A stretch of 64,000 nt of DNA, taken from contig NZ_MUIN01000013.1 in assembly GCF_002080045.1 (NCBI RefSeq), positions 100,684 to 164,683 on the forward strand, read 5' to 3'. Every line of letters starts with the position of its first letter. Positions within the stretch are counted from its first letter, which is position 1. Positions 17,096-25,865 of this stretch are shown here, piece after piece. Under the pieces are notes generated by a model that was not told the origin of the DNA, searched no databases, and was given only the letters and a program-made list of their open reading frames with translations. Both the position numbers and the translations under genes were made by a program. The DNA is from Pseudomonas sp. Bc-h. GTDB taxonomy: Bacteria; Pseudomonadota; Gammaproteobacteria; Pseudomonadales; Pseudomonadaceae.

Positions 17096-18061
17096 ATGAG
17101 TATCGGTGTTTCGTCACTTCGCCCGATGCAGGACCCCAACGCCATGCCCACGGATTTCTCGTCCCTGAGCGGCAAACATGGGCAGCACAACGCCTTGGGC
17201 GGTGGTGGCGGCAATCAGGCCATTGATCCGGGCACGCTGCTGTTCAACAACCCCATACAATCGCAAGTCAACTTCGCGCCACCCAACAGCCAGGACCCTC
17301 AGGTCAATGCGGCGGACCCTGCGTCAGGCAACAATAACCAGATGAGCATGGTTCAGCAGATCATGAGCCTGCTGATGGAACTGATGCAGATGCTCATGCA
17401 GAACAACCCGAATCAACCGAACACCAATAACCTGGCGGCGCAGAACAGTGGTGGCGCAGGAGGCGGTGGCGGCGCCGAGGCTGCCGGCGGTGGCGGCCAG
17501 GGCGGTGGCGGTTCCGTAGGCGAGGGTGGCGGTGTCGGTGCGCCAGCGAGCAATGCCGCCCACTCGGTCACAGGAGACACCTCGCTCACCGGTTCCGGCG
17601 ATCTGCATCTGCCCAAGCAGCTGGAACCCTACCGCGCCGACATCATGGACGCCTCAAAAGCGACCGGCGTGCCTCCCAGCATTCTGGCCGGGCAGATCTG
17701 GGCCGAATCCCGCGGCCAGTTGGGGCAGGACACCACCAACGTCAATGGCAAGACCGATGCCGGGCTGATGCAGGTCAATGCGGACACCTTCGCGGGCCTG
17801 AAGAAAGAAAACCCCGACCTGCTCGGCAACGCCGATGTGAACAACGCCCACGACAACATCATGGCGGGCGCCCTGTACATGCGCGATCAGCAGAAGGCCT
17901 TCGGCGATTGGGGCTCGGCATTGCGTGCCTATAACTCAGGCCCTGACAAGGTCAGCGGCAACCTGTCCGATGCCGGTGGTGTGGGGGATCCGAAGTACGT
18001 GGATAACGTCATGAACTTCGCGAAAATCATTGAAAGCGGTCAGGGCCAACTCCCGGCCTGA
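17096..18061 (+). CDS. hopP1: HopP1-like harpin with lytic transglycosylase domain
   Basis: A 321-residue secreted protein built from three parts. Residues 1-115 are harpin-like: polar, N- and Q-rich, no cysteine, with an amphipathic methionine-rich helix at 82-102. Residues 119-149 are almost all glycine. Residues 170-315 form an SLT (goose-lysozyme-like) domain with catalytic Glu204 in IWAESRG, then DAGLMQVN and ALRAYNSGPD motifs. This is the architecture described for HopP1 of P. syringae, which helps open a path through peptidoglycan during translocation. It follows hrpK by 46 bases with an AAGAGG ribosome site and should share its hrp box. Confidence 0.85.
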   Translation: MSIGVSSLRPMQDPNAMPTDFSSLSGKHGQHNALGGGGGNQAIDPGTLLFNNPIQSQVNFAPPNSQDPQVNAADPASGNNNQMSMVQQIMSLLMELMQMLMQNNPNQPNTNNLAAQNSGGAGGGGGAEAAGGGGQGGGGSVGEGGGVGAPASNAAHSVTGDTSLTGSGDLHLPKQLEPYRADIMDASKATGVPPSILAGQIWAESRGQLGQDTTNVNGKTDAGLMQVNADTFAGLKKENPDLLGNADVNNAHDNIMAGALYMRDQQKAFGDWGSALRAYNSGPDKVSGNLSDAGGVGDPKYVDNVMNFAKIIESGQGQLPA

Positions 18062-18642
18062 CCACATCGGTGCTGCGCGTCGGGCGCTCTATTCGCAACG
18101 CGACAATCAACGGCGGCGGCGCTTTCGGGCAACGCCGCTTTGTCGTTTCAAGATGGATTGTCATTGAATCAATGAGTTATGCGGGCTTTCACGACGGCGT
18201 TCCAACTCGCTTAATTTGAGTTGCACTTTGTTGGTGCGCATCGTTCAGTTATGACGGTGACTTGCCTTCGAATAAGGGATAGAAACTTTATACTTAGGTG
18301 TGATTGGGCAAACTTGCCTGATCATGCTTTTATTCAACTCTGGCGAACTAATGGCATCGTGTTGAATCGAATCGGTCAATGGTGAAATGAATCGCCATTT
18401 GGCGGATCGTCCCGTACAGACGGGCGCAAACCCCAGGTTCGGACTACCCTGAACAGATGCGCGTGTTGGCGTTATCCCGTAACGGCTCGGCTCAACACAC
18501 TCGCTGTCTGTGTTCACGCAAACGTGCAGATCAGGAATAACCGTCGTTCTTTGTTTAAAGAGTGACTTATTTATTGTCGAGGCAGGCAACCGTACGAGCA
18601 TCTTGCTCGCATCGACCGACATGACACTTGGAGCAATCGGTT
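18062..18642. other. Intergenic region without a convincing gene
   Basis: About 580 bases between the secretion cluster and the repeat protein. A GC-rich hairpin at about 18112-18141 followed by a few T could end the hopP transcript. The rest is less GC-rich than its surroundings. One open frame on the minus strand (125 codons, 18245-18622) has no ribosome site, domain or plausible composition. The right part should contain the promoter of the next gene, but no clear motif was found. Confidence 0.6.
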
Positions 18643-19665
18643 ATGAAGAGACAATTGATTTGGGGCCTGACGGTTTCCGTACTGGCCTTGGGTGTGTCCG
18701 CCGCGTACGCGGCCTCTGATGTGAATGAGGACAAGACGGTTGCCGAATACGGCTCGGAAAAGGTCGGGCCGAACCGGACGGCATCGGACGGCGCTGACCA
18801 TGTCGGCGCCAATGCCACGGCTTCTGATGGTGCCGATCATGTCGGCGCCAATGCGACCGCCGCCGATGGATCTGACCATGTGGGCGCCAACAAGCTGGCT
18901 GCCGATGGTGCTGATCGCGTGGGTGCCAATCGTGTAGCGGCGGATGGCGCAGATCGCGTGGGCGCAAATCGAGTTGCAGCCGATGGTGCGGATCATGTCG
19001 GCGCTAACGCTGTAGCAGCCGATGGCGCAGATCGCGTCGGCGCAAATCGTGTTGCGGCGGATGGTGCGGATCGCGTGGGTGCGAACCGTGTTGCAGCTGA
19101 TGGGGCGGATCGCGTGGGTGCGAACCGTGTTGCAGCCGATGGTGCGGATCGCGTGGGTGCGAATCGTGTTGCTGCCGATGGCGCAGACCGCGTTGGCGCC
19201 AATCGTGTTGCGGCGGATGGTGCGGATCGCGTGGGTGCGAACCGTGTTGCAGCTGATGGGGCGGATCATGTCGGCGCTAACGCTGTAGCAGCCGATGGCG
19301 CAGACCGCGTTGGCGCCAATCGTGTAGCCGCTGACGGTGCTGATCGTGTAGGTGCCAATCGTGTAGCCGCTGATGGTGCTGATCGTGTGGGCGCAAACCG
19401 TGTAGCCGCTGACGGTGCTGATCGTGTGGGCGCAAACCGTGTAGCCGCTGACGGTGCGGATCGCGTGGGCGCCAATCGTGTCGCCGCTGACGGCGCTGAT
19501 CACGTGGGTGCCAACTCGGTCGCCGCCAATGGCCAGCCTGAACGCGGCCTGGCTTCCGATGGCTCCGACAAGACCGGCGCTTCGCGCATCGGCGCGAAAG
19601 AGCTGAACCACATGAACTTCCGTGAAGTCGCTGGTGAAGTGGATTACGACCGCCTCACTCGATAA
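18643..19665 (+). CDS. Secreted protein of 19 tandem 13-residue repeats
   Basis: A 340-residue protein of unknown function. A signal peptide of about 23 residues (MKRQLIWGLTVSVLALGVSAAYA) is followed by a short acidic segment and then 19 uninterrupted 13-residue units, DGADRVGANRVAA in consensus, at about 18784-19525 (39 bases each). Variable sites are R/H at position 5 and the two residues after GAN. The last 45 residues are unique (ending EVDYDRLTR). The ATG at 18643 follows a GGAG site. It has no cysteine and no membrane segment after the leader, so it is probably periplasmic or extracellular; a regular solenoid-like fold is possible. A terminator follows. I recall similar repeat proteins in Pseudomonas without an experimentally known role. 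Confidence 0.85.
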   Translation: MKRQLIWGLTVSVLALGVSAAYAASDVNEDKTVAEYGSEKVGPNRTASDGADHVGANATASDGADHVGANATAADGSDHVGANKLAADGADRVGANRVAADGADRVGANRVAADGADHVGANAVAADGADRVGANRVAADGADRVGANRVAADGADRVGANRVAADGADRVGANRVAADGADRVGANRVAADGADRVGANRVAADGADHVGANAVAADGADRVGANRVAADGADRVGANRVAADGADRVGANRVAADGADRVGANRVAADGADRVGANRVAADGADHVGANSVAANGQPERGLASDGSDKTGASRIGAKELNHMNFREVAGEVDYDRLTR

Positions 19666-19678
19666 CCACCCCGAAGGC

Positions 19679-19715
19679 GGCCATTGCGTGTCACTGCGCG
19701 ATGGCCGTTTTTTTT
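19679..19715 (+). terminator. Intrinsic terminator after the repeat protein
   Basis: A GGCCAT...ATGGCC stem with inner pairing, followed by G and eight T, 14 bases after the stop codon. The following ~290 bases up to 20002 hold no gene. They contain one arm (19925-19933) of an inverted repeat whose other arm overlaps the ribosome site of the next gene. Confidence 0.85.
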
Positions 19716-20002
19716 GCCCGGATTTCCGTGGCCTCAAAGACGTGTCCGCCCCGCGCAAGTGCGAAGGCAGTGGCGGACATTCATCAAGGGGTAGTGCGGG
19801 CGGATTCCACGTTTGCAATCAATCAAGACAAGACTCTATTACCCATAATGAAACAATGTTCAGTTATCGATGCCGCTGATGTGTCCTATCGACGCTAAAT
19901 ATTTACCCTCTCGAGAACAATCGCCCAGAATCGGTTCCAGAAGCAAACGAACACACGCTTTGCTTACTGACTACTTAAACGACGATTCTGGAGATTGAAA
20001 AA

Positions 20003-20281
20003 ATGAAAACTTTAGCCTTCGCTGCACTTTCGGTATTTGCTGCTTTTGCTTCGGCCAACGTGCTTGCCGACACTCAAACCGGCGCGCAACCGCTGACTCA
20101 GGTCGAGCAATACAATCGTCACAAGGGCATCGACGTTGCCAAGGTCACCAGCGTAACCACCGCTCAGGACCCTGAGAAAGTTGATGGTCTGGTCAAGTCG
20201 ACAATGGTGTACATCGACGGCTCGGGTGTTTCGCACAGCCTGGAATACACCACCATGGGTTACGGCCGTCAGAACGGTTGA
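20003..20281 (+). CDS. DUF2790-family periplasmic protein
   Basis: A 92-residue protein with a signal peptide (MKTLAFAALSVFAAFASANVLA) and a mature part containing IDVAKVTSV, an internal MVYIDGSGVSHSLEYTTMG segment and a short tail, the pattern of the Pseudomonas DUF2790 family. The members are small periplasmic proteins of unknown function, often multi-copy and induced by stress or metals. The start has a GGAG site overlapping one arm of an inverted repeat. A strong terminator lies downstream. Confidence 0.85.
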   Translation: MKTLAFAALSVFAAFASANVLADTQTGAQPLTQVEQYNRHKGIDVAKVTSVTTAQDPEKVDGLVKSTMVYIDGSGVSHSLEYTTMGYGRQNG

Positions 20282-20320
20282 TTGATTCGGTAGTGAGTTA
20301 TGTCGATAGCTGCACACAGA

Positions 20321-20348
20321 AACGCTGCATTCAATGCAGCGTTTTTTT
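20321..20348 (+). terminator. Intrinsic terminator after the DUF2790 gene
   Basis: ACGCTGCAT-TCA-ATGCAGCGT, a perfect nine-pair stem with a three-base loop, followed by a run of T. It lies 40 bases after the stop codon. Confidence 0.93.
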
Positions 20349-20404
20349 ATTCCCGCAGAAAGTGAAGCTGGTAGATTCGGTTTATTTATAACCGGAGACC
20401 ACCC

Positions 20405-20803
20405 GTGACTGACCGCAACATTATCGTTCCACACGCCATGCAAACAATCGTCGATCGCGCCGGGTATGCGCCTGCCGTCAAGGTCGGCCAGACGCTGTAC
20501 TGCGCCGGGCAGGTGGGCAGAACCACCGACCTGCAGGTCATCGAAGATCCCGAGGAGCAATTCATCGCGGCCTGGGAAAACCTTCGCAGCGTGCTGGAGG
20601 CCGGTGGTTGCGGCTTTGAAGATATCGTCGACATGACCACCTATCACGTAGGGATGTCCCGGCACATGGCGGTGTTTCGTGAAGTGAAGAATCGTCTGTT
20701 TCCCAAGGGCACCTGTGCCTGGACCTGCATTGGCGTCAGCGAGCTCGCGCATCCGGGGCTGCTGGTGGAGATCAAGTGCGTGGCGGTGCGACGCGAGGGC
20801 TGA
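20405..20803 (+). CDS. RidA family protein (YjgF/YER057c/UK114)
   Basis: A 132-residue RidA-like protein. RidA proteins hydrolyse reactive enamines and imines formed by PLP enzymes; other subgroups act as thiolases or deaminases. Family features are the GYAPAVKVGQTLYCAGQVG start of the core, the QAWENLRSVLEAGG helix region and the closing LVEIKCVAV strand. The catalytic arginine found before the last strand in true RidA is not obvious (CAWTCIGVSELAHPG), so it may belong to an Rid2-7 or similar branch. The start is GTG at 20405 with a GGAG site. It stands alone. Confidence 0.85.
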   Translation: MTDRNIIVPHAMQTIVDRAGYAPAVKVGQTLYCAGQVGRTTDLQVIEDPEEQFIAAWENLRSVLEAGGCGFEDIVDMTTYHVGMSRHMAVFREVKNRLFPKGTCAWTCIGVSELAHPGLLVEIKCVAVRREG

Positions 20804-20896
20804 AAAGGCGCTACCTGGCGCTTCCTGGGAAAGTGATCGCCTCTCGCTGAACTATCGCCTTGGCATCAAGGTCGGTTTTACATCGATCAATCACCA

Positions 20897-21601
20897 ATGG
20901 ATTTCGCCATGAAGCCCTATGTCATCTGCCACATGATGTCGTCTCTCGATGGCCACGCCCTCACCGACGGCTGGGACCGACCCTTCAAAAAAGCCGCAGG
21001 CGACTTGTACGAGAAACTGGCGCAGACGTTCGAGTTCGATGCGTGGATCTGCGGGCGGGTGACGATGCAGGAGATTGCCCATGATGAGGGTTATCCGACG
21101 GGGCTGGCCAAGTCAGCCATCCCTCGCACCCATCATTTTGCCGACCGCGATGCCAAGGCGTATGCGGTCTCGATCGACCCTCATGGCAAGGTGGGCTGGA
21201 AGAACAACCAGGCACTGGATTCGCATGTGGTCGAGGTGCTGACCGAAGCGGTGAGCGATGACTATCTGGCTTACCTGCAGTCCATCGAGGTCTCGTACAT
21301 TTTTGCCGGCGAGCGCGACATCGACCTGCACAAGGTGGTCGACATTCTCGCCTCGGAGCTGGGCTGCAAGCGCCTGATCGTCGAAGGCGGGCCCCATGTC
21401 AGTGGCTCGTTCGTCAATGCCGGGCTGGTGGACGAAGTCAGCGTGCTGATCCTGCCACTGGTAGATGGCCGGGGAGCGCATCCGGCGTCGTTCGAAGTGG
21501 CGCCGAATGCCTGGAAGCAACCCGCGCACCTGACCCTGTCCTCGGCGCAAGTGCAGGAAGGCGGCGCGGTCTGGTTGCGTTACACCGCAGGCGCGGCTTG
21601 A
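20897..21601 (+). CDS. Dihydrofolate reductase-like / RibD C-terminal domain protein
   Basis: A 234-residue protein of the DHFR-like RibD-C fold. The N terminus KPYVICHMMSSLDGHALTDGW matches the cofactor-binding opening of RibD reductases; later motifs are CGRVTMQEIA and CKRLIVEGGPHVSGSFVNAGLVDEVSVLILPLVDG, where GGP-x2-SG...LVDE is the family signature. It probably reduces a pyrimidine- or pteridine-like substrate with NAD(P)H, but free-standing members rarely have known substrates. The start may be ATG 20897 or 20909 (MKPYVICH); no ribosome site decides it. It is one base from the convergent ptrR. Confidence 0.82.
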   Translation: MDFAMKPYVICHMMSSLDGHALTDGWDRPFKKAAGDLYEKLAQTFEFDAWICGRVTMQEIAHDEGYPTGLAKSAIPRTHHFADRDAKAYAVSIDPHGKVGWKNNQALDSHVVEVLTEAVSDDYLAYLQSIEVSYIFAGERDIDLHKVVDILASELGCKRLIVEGGPHVSGSFVNAGLVDEVSVLILPLVDGRGAHPASFEVAPNAWKQPAHLTLSSAQVQEGGAVWLRYTAGAA

Positions 21602-21602
21602 T

Positions 21603-22490
21603 TCAAGCCACTTCCGGCGTCAGTTCACGCCCCACGGCCGTTTGTACCCGATCGATGAACGCATTCAGTGCAGGCGAACGCACGCCGCGGCGCCAGGTCA
21701 GCCAGATGTTCAGGTAGCGAAACTCTTCGCTCAACGGGTAGGCGTTGACGTTGCGGCTGCCGGGCATGCTTTCCAGCATGCTGCGCGGCACCATCGCCAC
21801 GCCTGCGCCCGCCGTCACGCAGGCAAGCATGCCGTGGTAGGACTCCATTTCGAAAATCTTGCCCGGCGTTGCCATGTCCGCCTTGAACCAGGCCTCGAAA
21901 TGCCGTCGGTACGAGCAGTTCTGGCGAAAGGCGTAAACCGTCTTGCTGCTGACATCCCGTGCGCGGGTCACCGGTTCGTGGCTGGCGGCGGTGATCAGCA
22001 GCATCTCTTCCTCGAACAGTTCGATGCCTTCCAGTTCCGGATGGCGCAATGGCCCGTCGACGAAGGCCGCGCTGAGGCGACCCGAGAGCACCCCGTCAAT
22101 CATGTCGCCGGAAGGTCCGGTGGTGAAATCCAGTTCGACTTTTGGATATTGCTGGTGAAAATCCGCCAGCAGGGAAGGAATGCGCACGGCAGCGGTGCTT
22201 TCCATCGAGCCCAGTGAAAACACCCCTTGCGGCTCCGAACCCGATGTCGCCTGCCTGGCTTCTTCGACCAGTTCCAGAATGCGCCGGGTGTAGTCGAGAA
22301 AGGTCCAGCCGGTGGCCGAAAGACGCAAGCGCAGCTTCTCGCGAATGAACAGATCGACGCCCAGTTCCTGCTCCAGTTGCTTGATCCGCGTGGTCAGGTT
22401 GGAAGGCACGCGGTGCAGACGCTGGGCGGCGGCGGTGATGCTGCCTTCTTCGGCGACGGCCTTGAACAGCTCGAGTTGGGTCAGGTCCAT
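21603..22490 (-). CDS. ptrR: LysR-family regulator PtrR-like, of putrescine/succinate-semialdehyde use
   Basis: A 295-residue LysR regulator very close in sequence to E. coli PtrR (YneJ): [44 protein letters not shown] at the N terminus, then [18 protein letters not shown] and [10 protein letters not shown]...[30 protein letters not shown] in the effector domain. In E. coli ptrR regulates the neighbouring sad gene; here the two genes are divergent around a 150-base intergenic region with a palindrome. Control of sad is therefore well supported. Confidence 0.88.
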   Translation of the reverse strand: MDLTQLELFKAVAEEGSITAAAQRLHRVPSNLTTRIKQLEQELGVDLFIREKLRLRLSATGWTFLDYTRRILELVEEARQATSGSEPQGVFSLGSMESTAAVRIPSLLADFHQQYPKVELDFTTGPSGDMIDGVLSGRLSAAFVDGPLRHPELEGIELFEEEMLLITAASHEPVTRARDVSSKTVYAFRQNCSYRRHFEAWFKADMATPGKIFEMESYHGMLACVTAGAGVAMVPRSMLESMPGSRNVNAYPLSEEFRYLNIWLTWRRGVRSPALNAFIDRVQTAVGRELTPEVA

Positions 22491-22530
22491 GGTGCTCTCG
22501 CGATCTTTCTCTTATAGAGAATGTATTGTT

Positions 22531-22547
22531 GATAATTATTCATTATC
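22531..22547. promoter_or_regulatory. Candidate PtrR operator between ptrR and sad
   Basis: GATAAT-TATTC-ATTATC, a perfect inverted repeat of six bases per arm, 41 bases upstream of ptrR and 94 upstream of sad. Spacing suits a LysR-type T-N11-A site. It also resembles a Fur box, with two bases missing from the centre, so iron control cannot be excluded. Confidence 0.5.
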
Positions 22548-22640
22548 GGAAATTTCAGCGAGAGCCTATCGTGCTCTCAAGACTTCATCAACGGCCATGT
22601 GCCCAGCGGTGAAGGTCACCCCTACAGGAGGCTTTCCGTC

Positions 22641-24032
22641 ATGTCGAAACACGCATCCCCGTCGCACGCCATCTCGCTGAACCCTGCCACCGGCGAGGTC
22701 TTTGCCCGGTACCCCTTCGAAACGCCTGCCGAGCTCGAACAGGTGCTGGCCCGCACCACGACCGGTTTCAAGGCGTGGCGCAAACAACCCGTGAGCGTGC
22801 GCGCCGAGCAGTTGCGCAAAATGGCCAAGGCCCTGCGCAACAACGCCGAAGCCATGGCCCAGATGATCACCGCTGAAATGGGCAAGCCGATCGCTCAGGC
22901 CCGTGGCGAGATCGAGAAGTGCGCAGTGACCTGCGAATGGTATGCCGAAAACGGTCCGGCCATGCTGGCACCGGAAAAGACCCCGGTCGAGAACGACAAG
23001 GCCTACATCGACTATTTGCCGCTGGGCCCGATCCTGACGGTCATGCCGTGGAACTTCCCGATCTGGCAAGTCATGCGCGGCGCGATCCCGATGATTCTCG
23101 CGGGCAATACCTACGTGCTCAAACACGCGCCGAACGTCATGGGCTGTGCCTATCTGCTGCGCGACGCCTGGCTCGAAGCCGGTCTGCCGGAAGGTGTGTT
23201 CGAGGTGATCAACGTCACCAACGAAGGGGTGTCTGCAGCCATTGCCGACCCGCGCATCGCCGCCGTGGCCGTCACTGGCAGCGTCCGCGCCGGTTCCGCG
23301 ATTGCCGCGCAGGCCGGTGCTGCGCTGAAGAAATGCGTATTGGAGCTGGGCGGCTCCGACCCCTTCATCGTGCTGGCCGATGCCGATCTGGACGAAGCCG
23401 CGAAGGCTGCCATGGTGGGCCGTTACCAGAACAGCGGGCAGATCTGCGTGGCGGCCAAGCGCATCATCGTCGAAGAAAGCGTGTTGCCTGCGTTCACCGA
23501 GAAGTTCGTCGCGGCAGTCAAAGCGTTGAAAATCGGCGATCCGCTGGTGGAAGAAAATTACATTGGGCCGATGGCTCGCTACGACCTGCGCGATGAGCTC
23601 GATGGGCAAGTGCAGAAGACCGTGAACGAAGGTGCGACCCTGCTGTTCGGCGGTGAAAAACTGGCAGGTAAGGGCAACTACTACGCACCGACCATCCTGT
23701 CGAACGTGACGCCGAACATGACCTCGTTCAAAGAAGAGTTGTTTGGCCCGGTGGCGTCGATCATCGTCGCCCGTGATGCCGACCACGCAGTAGAACTGGC
23801 CAACGACAGCGAGTTCGGTCTGGCAGGCAGCGTCTGGACCGCCAACGTAGAGAAGGCCCGCGACATCGCCGCGCAGCTGGAAACCGGTGGCGTGTTCATC
23901 AACGGTTACACCGCCTCCGACGCCCGTGTGCCTATCGGTGGTGTGAAGAAAAGCGGTTTCGGCCGTGAACTGTCGCACTTCGGCATTCGCGAGTTCTGTA
24001 ATGCCCAAACCGTGTGGCTGGACCGCCGTTGA
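22641..24032 (+). CDS. sad: NAD(P)+-dependent succinate-semialdehyde dehydrogenase Sad (YneI type)
   Basis: A 463-residue aldehyde dehydrogenase oxidising succinate semialdehyde to succinate, the last step of GABA/putrescine breakdown. It aligns closely in memory with E. coli Sad (YneI): THAISLNPATGE-like start, MPWNFPIWQVMRGAIPMILAGN, LKHAPNVMGCA, VTGSVRAG, catalytic Glu235 in LELGGSDPF and nucleophile Cys269 in SGQICVAAKR, and the C-terminal KKSGFGRELSHFGIREFCN. The start at ATG 22641 follows a near-perfect AGGAGG ribosome site; upstream in-frame codons are not used. Confidence 0.93.
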   Translation: MSKHASPSHAISLNPATGEVFARYPFETPAELEQVLARTTTGFKAWRKQPVSVRAEQLRKMAKALRNNAEAMAQMITAEMGKPIAQARGEIEKCAVTCEWYAENGPAMLAPEKTPVENDKAYIDYLPLGPILTVMPWNFPIWQVMRGAIPMILAGNTYVLKHAPNVMGCAYLLRDAWLEAGLPEGVFEVINVTNEGVSAAIADPRIAAVAVTGSVRAGSAIAAQAGAALKKCVLELGGSDPFIVLADADLDEAAKAAMVGRYQNSGQICVAAKRIIVEESVLPAFTEKFVAAVKALKIGDPLVEENYIGPMARYDLRDELDGQVQKTVNEGATLLFGGEKLAGKGNYYAPTILSNVTPNMTSFKEELFGPVASIIVARDADHAVELANDSEFGLAGSVWTANVEKARDIAAQLETGGVFINGYTASDARVPIGGVKKSGFGRELSHFGIREFCNAQTVWLDRR

Positions 24033-24148
24033 TAGCCTCTTGAATGGATGATGAATGCGCCATGGTTGTCCAGGGTCGTGATGTTGTAAACCTGATCCTG
24101 TAATTGGATGGACTCGCCTACGCCAAGGCGTCGATGCGCCACGGACCG

Positions 24149-24260
24149 TGATCGTTCCCACGCTCTGCGTGGGAATGCCGCCTTGGACGCTCTGCGTCCG
24201 CTTCAGGTGACGCGGAGCGTCACAGGATGCATACCCACGCGGAGCGTGGGCACGATCATG
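24149..24260. repeat. 112-base palindromic intergenic repeat, copy 1
   Basis: Outer arms TGATCGTTCCCACGCTCTGC and their near complement at the right end enclose two further short hairpins. A second copy is at 39170-39281, about 84 percent identical by eye. It lies between sad and ureD, just downstream of the convergent ends of both transcripts. Confidence 0.85.
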
Positions 24261-24315
24261 TTGCTTGGTAAACCCAACTCCTTGTGGCAGTCCGGCTGGC
24301 TGGCGGCGAGCCCCT

Positions 24316-25182
24316 CTATTTCCGTCTGACACGCGGCTTGATCCCGGTCAGGTGCTCGCGAAGGCACGCCCATGCGCTGTGCAGCGCAACCCGCAAAGCC
24401 ACCGCATCGACCGTCATGACCCGCACGCTCACGCCGCAGTCGTTCGGCAGCGCGCTGACGCCCAGATAGCTGTCCGGCAGCGAAGACAGGGCTTCTCGCA
24501 ATAGCTGCTTGAGCTCATCGATTGGCAGCTTCTGTCCCACCAGCATGAAGGTCGCCAGCGCTTGCATGCGATCATTGACGCCGGGCAGTTGCCGGCGCAT
24601 GTCTTGCCCGCCAAGGGCCAGGCGATCTCCTGCCAGCAGCCGACCGTCAGGGCTGCGCACCTCCAGATCGGCGCGGTAAGCGTCGAACACGCCGTCATTG
24701 CCCTGCGGTGCATGCAAACAGAACGCATCGCAGAGCATGACCCTGGCGCCAGGGTGCAGGATCACCTTCACACAGCTGTGCAGTTTTGCCTGAGGGAACA
24801 GGATCGTCGCCATCGGCAAGTACTCCAGCAAGGCGCCGCATTCGGCGATCAGGCTCACCGACTGCCGGGCCGATTGCTCGATCATGCTGTGGGCGACAGT
24901 TGCAGCCCCGGTGCTGACATGCACCTGTGTGTCCTTCTGTGCGCGCAGCTCGATGTGCAGGTTTTCCCCAGCGAAGATCCCGCCCGAGCAGGACTGTAGA
25001 TATACCGCAGCCATCCCCTGCGGGTCGTCGGGCAGTTTCAGTGTGCGTCCCAGATGAAACGGATAGCCCACTTGTTGCGTCGAGATGTAGCTGGCGCCAG
25101 CCGGGCTCTGGCTGAAGGTGATTCGCGCCTGTGGCTGAACACATTCGGTGAGGGGGCGAAACAGCTCCTGAGGCGCGTTCAT
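24316..25182 (-). CDS. ureD: Urease accessory protein UreD
   Basis: A 288-residue UreD/UreH protein, the scaffold that carries UreF and UreG to apo-urease and conducts nickel. Recognisable parts are [28 protein letters not shown], the [11 protein letters not shown] stretch and [17 protein letters not shown]. It is the last gene of the urt-ure operon, overlapping ureG by four bases. The final position after ureG is unusual; ureD commonly opens urease operons. Confidence 0.93.
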   Translation of the reverse strand: MNAPQELFRPLTECVQPQARITFSQSPAGASYISTQQVGYPFHLGRTLKLPDDPQGMAAVYLQSCSGGIFAGENLHIELRAQKDTQVHVSTGAATVAHSMIEQSARQSVSLIAECGALLEYLPMATILFPQAKLHSCVKVILHPGARVMLCDAFCLHAPQGNDGVFDAYRADLEVRSPDGRLLAGDRLALGGQDMRRQLPGVNDRMQALATFMLVGQKLPIDELKQLLREALSSLPDSYLGVSALPNDCGVSVRVMTVDAVALRVALHSAWACLREHLTGIKPRVRRK

Positions 25183-25841
25183 GGGCGGTCGAACAACACG
25201 GCGCGGCTGATGGCTTCGACGACTGCGTCGACGCCTTCGCCAGTGGCGCAGTTGGTGAACAGTACCGGTCTGCCATTGCGCGCCTCATCGGACTCACGGC
25301 GCATGCGCGGCAGATCGACACCCACATAGGGCGCCAGGTCATATTTGTTGACCACGAGCAGATCGCAGCTCAACACCCCCGGGCCACGTTTGCGCGGGAT
25401 GTCGTCACCGCCCGCGACATCGATGACGAAGATCCAGTAGTCCACCAGGTCCAGGGAAAAGGTCGAGGCCAGGTTGTCGCCGCCGGATTCGATAAGTACC
25501 AGATCGAGGTTCTCGAAACGCGCTTCCAGCTCATCGGCCATCTGCAGATTCAGCGTCGGGTCTTCGCGGATCGCCGTGTGCGGGCAGGCCCCGGTTTCCA
25601 CAGCGCGCACCCGCTGGGGATCGATCAGGCCGCTGCGTCTGACCCGTTCGGCATCTTCACGGGTCGCCAGATCATTGGTGATCACCGCAAGCTCGATGCC
25701 GCGGGCGATGAAGCGCGGTATCAACTGCTCCAGCAGTCGGGTTTTGCCGGAACCTACCGGGCCGCCGATGCCGACACGTGCGGCGCCGGGATGAGGCAGC
25801 GGTTCGGCGGTAGGCAGGGTGTTGAGTTGGGTATCCATCAT
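25179..25841 (-). CDS. ureG: Urease accessory GTPase UreG
   Basis: A 220-residue SIMIBI GTPase that dimerises with nickel and GTP and drives insertion of nickel into UreC. The P-loop GPVGSGKT and the [13 protein letters not shown] segment with the Cys-Pro-His nickel site are present, as are ESGGDN and [12 protein letters not shown] (guanine recognition NKxD). Two adjacent ATGs (25841 and 25838) follow a GAGGA site. It lies 25 bases after ureC. Confidence 0.96.
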   Translation of the reverse strand: MMDTQLNTLPTAEPLPHPGAARVGIGGPVGSGKTRLLEQLIPRFIARGIELAVITNDLATREDAERVRRSGLIDPQRVRAVETGACPHTAIREDPTLNLQMADELEARFENLDLVLIESGGDNLASTFSLDLVDYWIFVIDVAGGDDIPRKRGPGVLSCDLLVVNKYDLAPYVGVDLPRMRRESDEARNGRPVLFTNCATGEGVDAVVEAISRAVLFDRP

Positions 25842-25865
25842 CCGTTTCCTCAAATCAAAAGGGGG

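Noticed and set aside
18245-18622. Minus-strand frame of 125 codons in the gap after hopP1
   Set aside because: No ribosome site, no hydrophobic or domain pattern, and residue use unlike neighbouring genes.
18784-19525. CRISPR-like array because of regular 39-base repeats
   Set aside because: There are no spacers; the repeats are contiguous, in frame, and vary mostly at synonymous sites, so this is a coding tandem repeat.
18571-19818. Long minus-strand frame of 415 codons with repeating Ile/Thr/Ala/His residues
   Set aside because: It is the mirror of the 39-base coding repeats; 39 is a multiple of three, so the antisense frame stays open by itself. No ribosome site or sensible N terminus.
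22566-24332. Minus-strand frame of 588 codons over the dehydrogenase gene
   Set aside because: Antisense shadow of sad in GC-rich DNA, with His/Arg/Gly-rich composition and no family features.
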